A stretch of DNA of 64,000 nt from Litoditis marina (lineage: Eukaryota; Nematoda; Chromadorea; Rhabditida; Rhabditidae), in NCBI GenBank assembly GCA_964036275.1, contig OZ038435.1:14113634-14177633 (forward strand), in the 5' to 3' direction. The notes under the pieces were generated by a model. It made no database searches. It worked only from the letters and a program-made list of their open reading frames with translations, and had not been told where the DNA came from. Of this stretch, positions 13,301 through 24,403 are shown in pieces (position 1 is the first letter of the stretch; each line of letters opens with the position of its first letter). Position numbers and translations under genes: made by a program.

Positions 13301-15538
13301 GGAGGGGGTGGGGTTTTGAATGTTAGACTATTGTTCCGCTGTTTTTGACATATTTTCGATTTTTATAGTTTAATAGAGGAGTCGTTCTGTTTTTCAAAAA
13401 GTTAATAATAATGTTTCAGTCCTCTCTCATTGGCGGTCGGACACGCTTTCTGTGGCCGAAAACTGTGTGCTGACGACAGGTTGGTTATACAGTTTACACA
13501 CACACACATATTGATTTTATATGGTGGTAGAGCTCGTAACCATTTCTACTGTAGATAACCTATTTGAAATGAAAACAAAAACGTCAACTTTGGCCCGTGA
13601 GAGTGGTTTTATATCGTGGGATTTTTCGCATCGCTCGCTCATACTTTCTAGTTTATGGGAACTATTCGTTCATTTGCTACTACACTATGTGATTCTGGCA
13701 ATATATGTTTCCACTACAGTGTATCAGTGTGTTTTAATATTTTGGACTTTAATTCCGTTCAGACAAAATGCTCAATTCGGCCAGCTGGTGTTCATTCATT
13801 CGCGGAAGGCGCTGGAAGTGATGAGATCTGTTGCTGGGAGGGGAATGTCGGAGGAGACCACACAACTACAGGTAGGTCAAAGATCAACAGTGACGGTACT
13901 TTGAAAGGGGTTATTTCGATCATAGTACGCGAGACTTCATCATTTTCATCGGCAATTTTGTCAAGTTCTCTCAGAGTGGGTAGATAATCGGTAAGTTCAG
14001 ATTCACTGGAACGAAATTCACTTCACACGATTTCTAGCTGATTCCAATGATTGCGATGCACAAGCAGTATTATTGACGTTTCGGAAGTTTCACGTTCCAA
14101 CTGAATAGGCTCAAATAAGATCATAGTAATCATGCGCTAATGAGTTGGCTCATTTCAGGCATATCTAGTCTATCCATTACGTATATTCTAAGTGTAATAA
14201 TTAATAAAAAAAATGAATAATTTGTTTTCAGGAAGTGCTCCGCCGCCTGGCCTACGAGTGGGTGATGTCGTCCCTGTTGGACGCGTGGCGAAGTGGCATG
14301 GACCCCCTGGTGACCTACTGGACACAGAGGTCAAAACACGACTACCGTACCCTCTACCAGGAGGCCTGCAACCACTACGCGTTTCTCAGTGAAAACACGG
14401 AGGGAAGGGGAGGATATAGGGTGGGTGTTACATGTTCTATTGTCGGCAGGAATAAATAACTCAATTAAAATAGAATAGTATATCTTCACTGAATCGGGTG
14501 GATTAAGTTCAGCTGTTGTTTCTTGTTTGTGACCTTTCATTTATAATGCATAATTGCTAATTGAGGAGTTAGCCATTTTTCTACGCGTTAAAGAAGGACG
14601 ATAATGTGGACCAATCTCGTGTCAACGGTCCTTTAAACTGCAATTGAAAAATGTATTGCAGTTTAAAGGACTGAACCGTTGCGATTGGACCACATAATCG
14701 TCCTTCTTTAAGTTGTGTATTCTGCATTGAATCAATACAACTATTTGTGCAAAAAGAAAGGAAAAGTTGTTGAGAATTGAGAACGATAGGGTTTGTCTAC
14801 AGTAGCTAGGTCGGTGTACTCAGACCATAGGCTGTTATTTACAAATTCGCGTTTGGTCGAAACTGTATTGCAACAAATCTAGAGATATAGTGTGCCCTGA
14901 AGAGACGTCAGACGACGAGAGGGAAAATCAATATCTATGACAGCCACTCTGTATAGACAGTAATTTACAGTTTTGCAACGACGCTTGTTCTGAGTATGCG
15001 TTTTTCATTCGAGGAACTAGGAGTAGATTGATTATTCTATTATGCAAATGGGTTTGGTCGACATCGAACTCTCACCAAGTCATCTATCGATTGCTTTCAG
15101 GTACAAGTCTACCAACTCACATGTCGAATGTTGAATGGAGCCAATCCACTACACACTTTCCCCGCCGTGGTTAGGATAAGGTATATTTGCTTATATTCTC
15201 GGAAAGGGGACTTTAGTAACGTTTTCAAAATATCTGTGCTATTGATGGTAAGCTGTACTTCCACCTTAAAAATTTTTACTCCATTTGTTCCTGGGATTAT
15301 TATGTTCTTTGTCAGAATGTGTTTTCTGACTTAATTTTCATTCTAAAAGGGATTTGGTGGTTTACATCTTCCTATAAACTGAATGTAGAAACTGTTGGCG
15401 TTTTCCTTACGTTCTTCATACAGAAAACATCGGGTGGCAGCAGTATCGGGGAGGGGTGGCAGGATGGATAGATCCAACCAGCCGGACCCGTTCCATCTAC
15501 ACGTACTCAGCAAACTACACGCGACTATGATGAAGTAG
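1379..15538 (+). CDS. SREBF: Sterol regulatory element-binding protein (SREBP), complete, 27 coding exons
   Basis: ER-membrane transcription factor precursor; the freed N-terminal half activates lipid-synthesis genes. Exons: 1379-1463, 2326-2515, 2776-2856, 3145-3253, 5004-5120, 5354-5485, 5849-5968 (alternative start 5876), 6822-7010, 7436-7558, 7967-8047, 8307-8369, 8907-9050, 9387-9530, 9844-9957, 10222-10319, 10634-10730, 11060-11211, 11489-11585, 11815-11938, 12169-12257, 12709-12787, 13078-13228, 13420-13479, 13763-13871, 14232-14420, 15101-15180, 15424-15538. The sum is 1,043 codons plus TAG, near the family length. An acidic N-terminus ([12 protein letters not shown]) is followed by a His/Gln/Pro-rich region. 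The bHLH has [14 protein letters not shown] with the SREBP-specific Tyr at about residue 320, then a leucine zipper (342-382). TM1 (about 434-455) keeps the Asn-Pro needed for S2P; TM2 (about 501-520) is followed by YGEPV. The C-terminal SCAP-binding half matches family blocks such as MIYHKLHQ and [11 protein letters not shown]. The start ATG is preceded by AAGG and has a second in-frame Met at codon 5. Confidence 0.96.
3254..5003 (+). other. SREBP intron 4 (1,750 bp)
   Basis: The longest SREBP intron. It begins with an imperfect duplication of its own donor region: blocks near 3254-3310 and 3331-3390 share GTACGTTG and a TAGTTAGGTGCTTTCA stretch. It then holds C and G homopolymers (near 3508 and 3972) and a foldback element (4618-4767). 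No exon was found in it. Confidence 0.6.
4618..4767. mobile_element. Foldback (MITE-like) element with about 45-bp inverted arms
   Basis: The left arm starts GCGGTCATACTTCGAGC and the right arm, read in reverse complement, starts GCGGTCACACTTCGAGC. The arms extend through CAGCGGTCCGAA with a few mismatches around a central spacer. No convincing target duplication was seen. It lies in SREBP intron 4, and no second copy was noticed in the window. Confidence 0.6.
5727..5757 (+). repeat. Decayed copy of the 3' edge of SREBP exon 6
   Basis: It contains AAGGAACT and CTTAGGATGCTGG, matching the end of exon 6 (5462-5486), about 270 bp downstream in the intron. The donor GT is lost. Confidence 0.55.
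6230..6490 (+). repeat. Imperfect direct duplication within SREBP intron 7
   Basis: Two blocks share a pattern of GTAGTCTG/GTAGTTTG, CTGGTTG, ATCAGCTA/ATCGAGCTA, AACTCAGT and TATCCTCC/TATCTTCC. The blocks start near 6193 and 6417. It abuts the 5' target duplication of the hAT-like element. Confidence 0.4.
6492..6755. mobile_element. hAT-like MITE, copy 1
   Basis: 264 bp in SREBP intron 7. It starts CATACACCG and ends CGGTGTATG. The same 8 bases, GTCTGTAT, flank both ends (6484-6491 and 6756-6763). An 8-bp target duplication with CA...TG ends is the hAT signature. Inside, a 51-bp unit around GAGTTGAAAAATAGC is tandemly repeated. No coding capacity. A second member lies at 53862-54076. Confidence 0.8.
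7089..7120 (+). repeat. Decayed copy of the 3' edge of SREBP exon 8 (bHLH exon)
   Basis: AAAGTTGGCAGGCGATGGTG copies the exon end AGAAGTTGGCCGGCGATGA about 100 bp upstream. The copy has no donor GT and its frame is broken. Confidence 0.6.
7383..7416 (+). repeat. Copy of the acceptor and 5' edge of SREBP exon 9
   Basis: AATTTCAGTTGAG occurs here and again at the true acceptor (7428-7440). Both are followed by a related AGT(C/A)AGTCGG sequence. The copy therefore carries a usable-looking AG acceptor 50 bp upstream of the real one. Confidence 0.5.
7619..7644 (+). repeat. Copy of the 3' edge and donor of SREBP exon 9, in frame
   Basis: TTGCGATTGAACGATGTTGA copies the exon end (7538-7558) at 17 of 21 positions and keeps the following GGTGGG donor. 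Use of this donor (after 7639) would add 81 nt, 27 open codons, to exon 9. Confidence 0.6.
7750..7832 (+). repeat. Tandem duplication in SREBP intron 9
   Basis: Two copies of a unit of about 43 bp containing AGTTCGCGTAAAAGATAGTA occur in direct succession. Confidence 0.7.
8433..8659. mobile_element. Mutator-like foldback MITE, 9-bp target duplication
   Basis: 227 bp in SREBP intron 11. The termini are GGCCACCAG and, in reverse complement, GGTACCAGG. Both arms continue through AAGTCATTCAAAATT and repeated AAAGTCATT blocks, making a long hairpin. TTATGAGCT flanks both sides (8424-8432 and 8660-8668). A 9-bp duplication with GG ends fits MULE-type elements. Non-coding. Confidence 0.8.
10326..10374 (+). 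repeat. GA dinucleotide microsatellite in SREBP intron 15
   Basis: About 24 GA units begin a few bases after the donor of intron 15 (10320), followed by a longer purine-rich tract to about 10570. It generates long but spurious reading frames on both strands. Confidence 0.9.
12383..12708 (+). repeat. 106-bp tandem repeat running into a splice acceptor
   Basis: Three nearly identical 106-bp units start at 12383, 12489 and 12595 with CATTTCACGCATTTG. A fourth begins at 12701 as CATTTCAG, which is the acceptor of SREBP exon 21. The repeat end (TTTGACCATTTCA) is thus the branch/pyrimidine side of the real splice site, with AC in place of AG in the upstream units. Confidence 0.95.
14592..14707. 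mobile_element. TTAA-flanked foldback MITE, copy 1
   Basis: 116 bp in SREBP intron 25, flanked by TTAA at 14588-14591 and 14708-14711. It starts AGAAGGACGATAATGTGG, and the other end is the near-perfect reverse complement. The two halves pair almost completely around a short centre. TTAA target use is the piggyBac signature. Three more copies lie at 36643, 48381 and 50995. Confidence 0.85.
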
Positions 15539-16995
15539 AAGAGTATAGTCACGTGGTAGTCACGTGAGAAGCGTGAAACACTTTTTCGTGTCTTCACAAG
15601 TGTTTACTCGAATATTTCATTCGCCTGCAGTGTAGATCATGTAGTGATATCGTTCAACTTCGCTATGTTCATTTCAAAAGCATGAGTTGTGAATGAGTGA
15701 GTAATTTAGCTGTTTTTAGTGGAACTAGGCTGCTTTTCACCAACCGATTGTTATCACAACTTCGCGAAGTTTTAACACTGTCTGTACATTTTCACCCATT
15801 TTGGAGTATTTTCTCAATGGTCAGAAGTTCTGATCGCGGTTAGTATTATACAGAAAATTCGAATAATATAAAATACAATAACGAAAATTAAAAGTTTTCA
15901 CGTGAAAACCGTGTACTGTTTCGAACTAGATAATAATAAGATTTTTGATTATGACCGCGATCGGAATTTTATTTTTGTTACCTCCTCAGTTATACTATTT
16001 GTGCCTGCTATCTTTGTGATAATCATTCGTCTACTTTCTATTATTATTCTAGTTTAAGTCTATTTTATTCATAAATAGATCATAGATTTGTTTTTGTACA
16101 TATTGTTAGTCTACTTAGTTACAGATAGAAACATACATATAAGGATATCCGGTGCCCCCTGGTTTTTGTTAGTTTGCATCGTTCTCGTTTTGTAATGTTT
16201 TACACCGTATCGATTTGTACAAGTTTGGACAATCACGTGAAATCTGTTCGTGATTTATTATGTGTTTTGACGTTTCACGCGACTTTCACGTTCGAAAGTT
16301 GTATTTATGATTACAAAGCGTTACAAACCATGAGCTTGTGATAGATCGATATATTGTTAAGTTGTTGTATGAAACATCGCCTGGGGCGGAGTTTTAATCT
16401 CAAATGGTTTTTATTGATTTTGTTTTGACCCATGATAATCAATAGAAATTAAAATGGAATCGAAGCGACAGTTAGCTATTGTTAAGCCATATCATTATTC
16501 CCCACCTACCTTATTTTTGTATTTGCTCATCCATGAAAGACTAATAACTGAATATGAGGTTTTGAATTTTTATATTCTCTAAACAGATACAACTTTTCAT
16601 AATAAAAAGATTCATATTGTGAAGAAGTTGCTCCACGGGAGTCGGTCAAAGCTCTAAGATTGGACTATGAATACAATATCCAGGTTACGTAGGTCAAAAC
16701 ATACAAGTACAGAAAAACTTGGTACGATAAAAGCTCTTTCAAATATTCACAATAACAATAAGGAATCAATAAAAAGAAGAAGTGCAAGTGATAAATGGAA
16801 GTTCAGTTGGTAAGATATATTGTTAATGCAGAAGTTTAGCTTGACTAAGTCTATTTTCAGACAGTTAAATATTTCTGTTAAAACTTCTGAATAGTAAGTG
16901 AAAGACAGAAAAATTCTTTCCTACAAAAATCATGGTAAACTTTACGTACGCATCAAACTACAAATATTGATTTTTAACACATTCTATGTATAGGA
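15539..16995. other. Convergent spacer between SREBP (+) and the secreted-protein gene (-)
   Basis: No coding exon recognised. It must hold the 3' UTRs of both genes. Plus-strand poly(A) signal candidates are ATTAAA at 16448 and AATAAA at 16601 and 16768. A minus-strand AATAAA lies around 16409-16414. The sequence is AT-rich and has several CACGTG-centred palindromes. Confidence 0.5.
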
Positions 16996-19900
16996 TTACT
17001 GCTCAAGGCTAAGTTGTGTGAGTGACTTGGAGTAGTTGGATCTGGGTCTTCTATTGAGTACCCGACGGACTTTGGTTATTCTGATCTGGTGTCGTCTGTC
17101 GTCGCTCTCCGCGACACGTGGTCTCTCGTCCTCTCTGCTCGTCTGGTCCCTCTCGGTTTGGTGTGATCTATGACTTGTCCTTCCCGTTCTGCGTCTCTTC
17201 ACGAGAACAACTCCCTTTTGAATCTTTCGGAACGAACCCACGGGACCCAGGAATTTGGACGACTGAAATGAGTACCGGTAAACTTGTTAGTAGTGAAAAG
17301 TCACGTGAAAACGTTTAAACCCTGATTATGTTTTATAACTGCCGCAGGTAGATAGATATTCCGAGTCGCCTTTTTGAGTTTGCGATAGAATAACTTTTAA
17401 TTTGAATTAACTTGTTAATGGCGAATTCTTCATTTAAGCCGGTATTTCCTTAACCTTAGCAGTCAACCATGAACCGGGTTACCTGGTTAACCCTTTTGTT
17501 AACCACTTGGTAACCCCGAATTTGCCCCAAAAGACATTGTAAAAAAGGGTTACAGAGGGGTTAACAAAAGGGTTAACCAGGTAACCCGGTTAAGGTTAAC
17601 TGACAGGGTTAACGAAATACCCGGTTCCTTGTGGAATTGGCCCTGGTTAATGAAATAAAAACTTTTTGTGAACAACTTCATAAATAGAAAATTTCTGGTG
17701 AAGGCGGGCGCAAATCTGGAATTTTCGATATTATTCATTGTCACACTTCATTGACAAAAACTATCAGAAGTGAAGCAACGTACTTTCACCACTCACTCAC
17801 AGGGGGGGGCTAAAGTATATAACTTCACTAAGTTACCTGGAATTCAACCCCACAACGTACCTTTAGGACGAAATTCTCGTTCTCTGCCTTCTCTGGCCTC
17901 TCCACGCGAGTGCGAGGCCGGAACTCTCCCCTCGTCAATTGAGGCTCATTTCTAGTTATCTCTGGAAATTTCTCTCTTAGTTCATTGTAAATTGTTTACT
18001 GTATTCATTTGTATTAACTATCGTTACTAGTATACTAGTTACTTCAATTTTTTACTGGTCTTTATGACTGAACGGCTTCTCGTTTTTCCAGTAGAAAAAT
18101 TATGTTGGCACGAAACGTAAAACTTTGGCTCACGTCAGATACAGCATACGTTCGTATCAGATTTCTTAAATATGTGAAAGAAAAGTAAACCAGACAAAAC
18201 TACAACTCCAACCTGTTCAATTGCAAGTTTGATCTACCTCCGACCAATATCTCCCAGAACGAACTACAAATACTTAGTTTGACCTACCCCCAATCGATAC
18301 TTCCCTTCCCTGTTCTTTCTCCTCCTCCGCCCTCAACATGTCCTCTATTATTTGAATGAACCGAGGGGATTCCGAAATAAGGGGAGTCGCCGCCACTTTC
18401 AGGCGGGGCTACAAACAAAATTCAGTCGATAAAGTGCAAAATTTTCTTTCAAGAGACCTGGCGAGAATTATACGAAAAGTAAAAATTGAACTAGTTACTA
18501 TAATAATAGTTTGTTATCAGCTCAGCACAGATAATGTTTCTATTACACAGCTCAAAATCTACATCAACAGTATGCCATCGCCTTTCACCGGGCGATGACT
18601 ATACAGGGTAGACTTTTTGGAAGCGAGCCAATCTCCCGCGGTGTTTGATCCCGTTAATTATCGGTCAAAAGTCGTAAACTATGGTGTGTATGAAGTTCAA
18701 ACTACAACTCTTTCTTTATTTTAGTTTGCAAAAATATTTCCTTTTCCAGTAAAGTTTACGTAATTCCCCAATGGGCAGTCTTGGCTACAATCGATCTGTG
18801 GACAGAGCTCAAATACACATCTACAGTAATCCACCGCCTTTGACCGGGCGATAACTATACCTCTTACCGTTTCCGCCTGACTTCTGGGTGCCATTGTGGT
18901 CCGTCTGATCGTCAGGTCCACTGCCTTTCTGGGAGTTGTGGCCTTTTCGTCTTTTTCTTCTTTCTTCTCTTCTCCCCCTCTTCCTTCTTCTTTCTCTTCT
19001 ACTTTCTCCTTTTCTTTCTCCTTCTCCTCTTCAATATCAATGTCGATTTTCTCAATAGATCCACCGGTGATATCATCGATGACGTCATCCGGTTGAATGG
19101 CTACCGTATCCAACGGTTTGCCGATCGCTGATTGGTCAAGAGGTACGGTACTGAACTTCGATGATTGTACGAGGGGTACGGTACTAAACTTGGAAGATAG
19201 AATGGCGGAAGCCTCCAAGGAAATCGGTTTCTGAATGGCGGGTGGTCCGAAGAATCTGGTCGTTTTCTGCGTAGGTGGTTGAGTCGAGGGCGGGGTTACG
19301 GTAGCAGGTCTGGAATATATGTTGGTTCTGACTGTACCACACCAACATTCATTTCTTTTATTTTCGGTGTGACGTTAACCAAATATACACACTTTTTTAG
19401 CCCTACTGAGATTAGAAAATATTTTCGTTTCAGAATGTTCGTAAATGCTTTCAAGACGGTTGATGCAGAAAACGGTCATTGGAAAGTTTTCATGTAAACT
19501 TGTTGCCAAAGACGACTCGGTAACTGAACTGATGGTCTCTTCTCAAAGTTATCGATTGATTTGATCTAAGTTATCGATTGATCGAGTACCTTGTGATCTT
19601 TTCATCGAGAAGATCCGAAAGTTCTCCGGCCAATTTCAGTTGAAAAGCCTCATTGGGACTGCCATCTTGGTTGAATCTGAAAAAAGTCGAAGATTTGCAA
19701 AGAGAAAGAGAAAACTGGTATGACCTCTCTCATTCACAAACTGGAGTTATTTGAAGATCGTTAATGTTAGCGTAAACGGTAGTACAAACGTAGGCTGGAA
19801 CGTTAGTGCGAACGGAAACACGCCAACGTCACTGGATGTTGAATGTGAACGCAAACGTATATCTTGTTCTAAGTAGGTCTAAGCATAAGTCTAAGTGAGC

Positions 19901-20213
19901 CTGAACATAGGCCTTAGTAAGCCTAAGCATAAGCCTGAGCATAAGCATAAGCCTGAGCATAAGCATAGGACGTGAGCATAAGCATAAGCATAGCCAAAAG
20001 CCTTATTTCACTCATTACCACTAAGTCACTGACTCGTATTCAACTTCGACCTTACACGTTCTTTAACAAAAAGTATATCATTTTCCGATGTTATTCAATA
20101 GAAACCCACCTAAACGATGCTTTCTCCTCGAATTCGGATGGCAATGGGGGCAGTGGAGGGGGAAGGAGAGAGAGCGAAGGACACACTAACAGCAGCAAGA
20201 CGCAGACAATCAT
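16996..20213 (-). CDS. Unrecognised, probably secreted 299-aa protein, four exons
   Basis: Exons in transcription order: 20213-20110, 19676-19590, 19309-18868, 17262-16996; phases 2, 2, 0 agree and the sum is 299 codons plus TAA. The ATG follows an acceptor AG by 6 nt. Residues 1-17 are hydrophobic (MIVCVLLLLVCPSLSLL), a likely signal peptide, then a Pro-rich stretch. Residues about 28-63 could form an amphipathic helix (FQLKLAGELSDLLDEKIT). Residues 102-123 hold two near-identical units, SSKFSTVPLVQ and SSKFSTVPLDQ; a third SSKF opens exon 4. Residues about 157-186 are almost all Glu and Lys. The C-terminus is strongly basic, with a KRRR (233-236) that could be a furin-type site. The only cysteines are in the signal peptide. 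No family is recognised; a prohormone or matrix protein is possible but unproven. Confidence 0.72.
17420..17642. mobile_element. Mutator-like foldback MITE
   Basis: 223 bp inside the last intron of the secreted-protein gene. The termini are GGCGAATTC and, in reverse complement, GGCCAATTC. The arms are rich in GGTTAACC-type motifs and pair over most of their length. The flanks CTTGTTAAT (17411-17419) and CTGGTTAAT (17643-17651) are a 9-bp target duplication with one change. Confidence 0.75.
18545..18860. repeat. Duplicated block of about 60 bp next to exon 3 of the secreted-protein gene
   Basis: Two copies, near 18550-18600 and 18805-18860, share CAGCTCAAA/AGAGCTCAAA, ACATC, and CACCGGGCGAT(G/A)ACTATAC. 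The right copy is the intron sequence immediately after the exon 3 donor (18868, minus strand). Confidence 0.55.
19868..19998. repeat. Degenerate hexamer array (GCMTAA type)
   Basis: About 20 hexamers of GCATAA, GCCTAA, GCCTGA and GTCTAA lie head to tail, with a few insertions, in the first intron of the secreted-protein gene. GCCTAA is the complement of the TTAGGC telomere repeat, but GCATAA is the commoner unit here. A diverged interstitial telomere-like array or a simple microsatellite would both fit. Confidence 0.7.
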
Positions 20214-22210
20214 AGAACACTGGAAATGGGGGGGGGGGGGTGGTAGTATAATCGAGGATAAACACACAACTTAACAGAAAATAAATATAGACACAATCAG
20301 CAATGGGAGAGAAAAAAGAGACAAGACATAGAGACACTAGAAAGAGGGGTTGAATAGTACTTCTCAATTCTATGTGTACTATTCAGTACGGAAAACTCAT
20401 TGGCGCACAGCCAAAGTGTCACCAAAAAACTATATGAGCAAGGCAGGCAAAATTAATCACAGATGGAGTGTGAAAAACGAAAACGAAGTTTTCTGTGTAT
20501 GTTAGATACACAGAAACCCCTAAAATTCGAGAACTTTCCGGAATATATGGCTTGAATTATAAAAAAAATATTTTCCAAACACATACCAAGTAAAAGGAGA
20601 TTTCGTAAAATGGAGAGACAGCAAGAAATAGAAAAATAGAGGGAAAAGAGTGGGATAGAGAAAGAGAATGAAATAGAGATATGATGCAGTTTTTTGAGCG
20701 ATATTACTAAGATGCTTTCTATTTGCTCCTTTCTACTATTGCAGACAGGAAACCTCAGAAATAAGCTGTAAGCTCTCATTACTGCCTGTCAGATTCCAAT
20801 ATGTAATATTAGATGGTAAAAAGAGAATGTTTTATGATGTCAAATAAGCGTTCTGAGACTGTAGTGTAAAGCTGGGGAACGGGTATTTTCAGATAAAGAT
20901 ATGTCATAGAACGCGAGCGGACATGCAAAAGATTGGCAGTTTCAAAAGGATGAGAATGAGAATATTCAATTGACCATGTGATTCATACAGAAGAGTTATC
21001 TATGTATTCATTTATATAAATAATTAAAGCGTTTTGAAAATTTTTGAATGGTTCAAAGTTAGCTCTTTGTACGATGGTGTTTCGGAGAGGGTTGAAACTT
21101 AAGATATTGCATAATCTCTAGCCTAGTTGGAAATAAATTTCGCTAAAAACATAAAGGATGCAGTGAACTGTTGCACGAAACCAAGATTCATGAATGTTAG
21201 TAGATACTTACTTGAGTTCGGAAAACAACTTTATTGAAACTTATTGCAAAGAAAAGTACAGTTTCGTATGAGAAAAAATGTATAGTTAATGATATTAATT
21301 TGGGTGCTTCAAAAACTGAGTCAGAAGTTGAGATTTTCCGAACAGTTTCCCTTGAGGCGTTCGCCAGTGTGCATAAAATGATAAAATGCCCCCCCCCCCT
21401 CTGAACTTTTGTGGCGACCTTGTATTAGCGGCTAAATGTCACAATCAGGATATATGGACAGGTCTGCAGGCTAAGAACTTAGGACGATTCTCATTAATTA
21501 TTAGAAAAAAGTTGTTATTGCAATATTAGCAAGCGATGCCACTCAAAAAGATCATTTATAACATTTATTGTGTTGAAAACAATATGAACATACTTTTATT
21601 AAACACAATAGTGAATACTCTTTAAGTCTAGTCAACATTTTCATAACAATTTTAATATGAATACGTGAGTTTTATATGTGCATAAGATCAAACAACTTCA
21701 ATTCCGACAGTTCAAAATTGTGTCCAAAAGTTTTGTCGACAATTACCGTAGGTTGTTTGACTTGCAAAACTGGCCTATTTAAATGAATGAACCAATCAAC
21801 AGCAAAGTGTAAAGTTCGGTTTGACGCATGTTAGAAGTTGAGCTTTTCGTCATGATAAAAATCAAGAACTCTTATAAAAAATCATGTAGCCTTGAAACAG
21901 GTTTATACTGTCACTTTTACGAGGAGCGATGTCTGCCAGACGAAAATAGCAACAAATAAGGTGGAGCTGGATAACAAAAAAGTACAATAAAGCTGTGTTT
22001 TACAAAATACTTTCGCAAAGAGTGTCCAAAGTAATTTCGACAGACTTGATATATCAAAAGTGTACTGTATGAGGAGAAACAAACTTCTAGTTGTTAGATC
22101 TTGATACACATCTTATTTCTCAAATTTCATTCGGATCAAACTACAAAAACATCAGGGTACGTTAATGTACACCGGGATTACTCCGGAAAAAAAAGCTATA
22201 AAGGTTAACT

Positions 22211-22466
22211 GAATAGTCACGTGAAGTAAGCATTCTAACTAGGCATCATTGCACGTTTCTGAGTTCTGCTGTGTTTAACATGTTTCACGTGACTATGCAG
22301 TTAACTAACAGTTAGTATATGCAAAGTATGTTCTGTCTTCAAAATAATCTATACTGTTATTCACTCTCACAGTCACGTGAAACAAGTTAAACACAGCAGA
22401 ACTGAGAAACGTGCAAAGAAAACGTGCACGATTCCTCATTAGAATGCTATCCTTACGTGACTATTC
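22211..22466. mobile_element. Foldback element with CACGTGA-rich arms
   Basis: The left arm starts GAATAGTCACGTGAAG and the right arm ends with CTTACGTGACTATTC. Both arms include GCATTCTAA and a GTTCTGCTGTGTTTAAC block in opposite orientation, about 95 bp each around a spacer of about 75 bp. No clear target duplication was found. Confidence 0.6.
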
Positions 22467-24075
22467 ATTTTACCTCTAGTATAGCTGCAAGTGTCACCAA
22501 CAAGTATTAAAGGTGCCAGCCGGGTTTTGCAACTTGCAAAAGAAAAGAAAAGATAGGAATTACCGCTGTGTTTTACGTGTTTCCGTTCCACGTTTCACAA
22601 TGGAAAGCGGTTGTAAAAGTTGGACTTGGACTAAGACAGGTTTCCATTGTTTCTAGTGTTTCGCTGAACTCAGATGGTTCTCTTTTTCTCTTTTTATATC
22701 TTAATCTCTCTCTTTCTCTCTTTCTATATTTCTCCCTATCTCTCTGTAATCTCACTCTCAATTTACTTCTAAACTCCATGAAATGTATCCAAAGCCAAGA
22801 GGAAAAGAAAAAAAGGATTCAGTTTGAAGCGGGAACAAGTTGGCAATAAAGCTATCCACATAATACCACTTATCCTCCGTTTTCTCTATACAAAATGCTT
22901 CGTTTATCCGGTTCTGGCAGTTAATGGACGATCATTTTGAGAGGGTTTGGCGAATACAGCACAAACAATACAAACAACAACAAATCAACAAATAAACAGA
23001 AAACAAGCCCCAACAAAAATAGCATACTATGCAAATGCTTCGGATATCTGTAGCAGGCAAGACTTGGTACAGTTTAAAGTTCACTGGCCTGGTAGCACAT
23101 CCTCAGCAACCTCATGAGATTGTGGAACATCCCACCAACTTCTCATGAGATTATATCGACCGCCACAACATGAGAAGTTCCCAAGTGGCTCAAGAGGTGT
23201 TCATGAAATTCTCATGTGAAAACCAGATGAACTTCTCATGGGATTGGATGGATTGTCACGTCGCACGGAAATGTTTCACGAAAAGACCGCGAAAAGAAAA
23301 GAGAAAGTGAAAGTTCTCCCAAACTTGCGGAAAGTCTAAAATGTTTGAAAGTCAGAGAAAATTTTGCGCACGCGAATATCACGGCAAATTCCCAGCAAAA
23401 AGCACACCAACTAAGGAATGTTGTGGTCAAGAAGGGAAAACTTGAAAACACTTCACTTTCACCCCTCACAGTGGGAGGAAACTACTACGCGGGGGTGAAA
23501 GTATGCTCTGGGACATTCAAGCAAGGTAATATAAATCCAATTGGTGGTGTCTGTAGTTTGATCACAATCTGGGGGGGGGGCGATTCTACAAATATCCAAA
23601 ATGAGAGGGAAAACCGGGAGAACGGGGGTGGGGGTGAATGTAAAGTGAGAGTAGGGGGGTCGATTCTATAAATTTCTCGGAAACTTTTCCAAAATGAAAG
23701 GAAGAAGTGGGAGAAAGCTGTGTGTATTCCACCGGCACAGCTGCCAGCTAAATGAGGAAGTTTCCCTTGAAACCAGTCGGGTGAAAATAGGCGAAAGAAA
23801 GATTGGCACTATCTCATCTCACCATCTATTTTCTAGTCTGAGGCGAAAACGCACGCAATTTTGTACCTAAAAACCGGTTCACCTCCGACTTCACGTGGAA
23901 TTTCACGCTAAAAACGTGTTATGCTGATGTCGGACGAGGTTACAGCAGTTGAGGAAAAAGTAAACGAGTTGGTTGGAGGAATTGATCACGCAAGTAGTCT
24001 GGAGAGACATTTCTTTGGTTCTGATGTGTAATATGAAAAAGAAGAGCTGACAATGCATTCCTGTTCACTACTTCA

Positions 24076-24255
24076 AAGGAGAACAGAATGGAGGGCTAGT
24101 TTAGGTGCTCCGGGGTACCTAAAATAAACGATGCGCGCGCCAAAACAATCAAAAACATGTGAACCGTATGCAGATTGGATTTGTTAGTTTGTAATTTGTA
24201 TATTTCGTTTTTCTTGAGCAGCTCTATCATATTAACTTTTCTTTCTGTCCTCCTT
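24076..24255. mobile_element. Short inverted-terminal element, copy 1
   Basis: The ends are AAGGAGAACAGAA and, in reverse complement, AAGGAGGACAGAA. The inside includes GGTACCTAAA and ACATGTGAACCGTATGCA. The same sequence occurs in the opposite orientation at 63392-63577. Confidence 0.65.
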
Positions 24256-24403
24256 TAACTTTCGATACGATTTTTGTCAGTGAAAGTTTTTTTCTCGAAA
24301 AACATATTCGTGAAAGCGGTTGTTCACCCGTGTTACATCATGCGAAAGAACACATATTTCGGAAAACAGAAAGTTTCTATCATGGTAAGGATGCCAAAGT
24401 ATT

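Noticed and set aside
13521..13904. 127-aa plus-strand ORF with hydrophobic segments in SREBP intron 23
   Set aside because: Intron sequence read through an acceptor; the exon is 13763-13871 in a different frame and matches the SREBP C-terminal domain.
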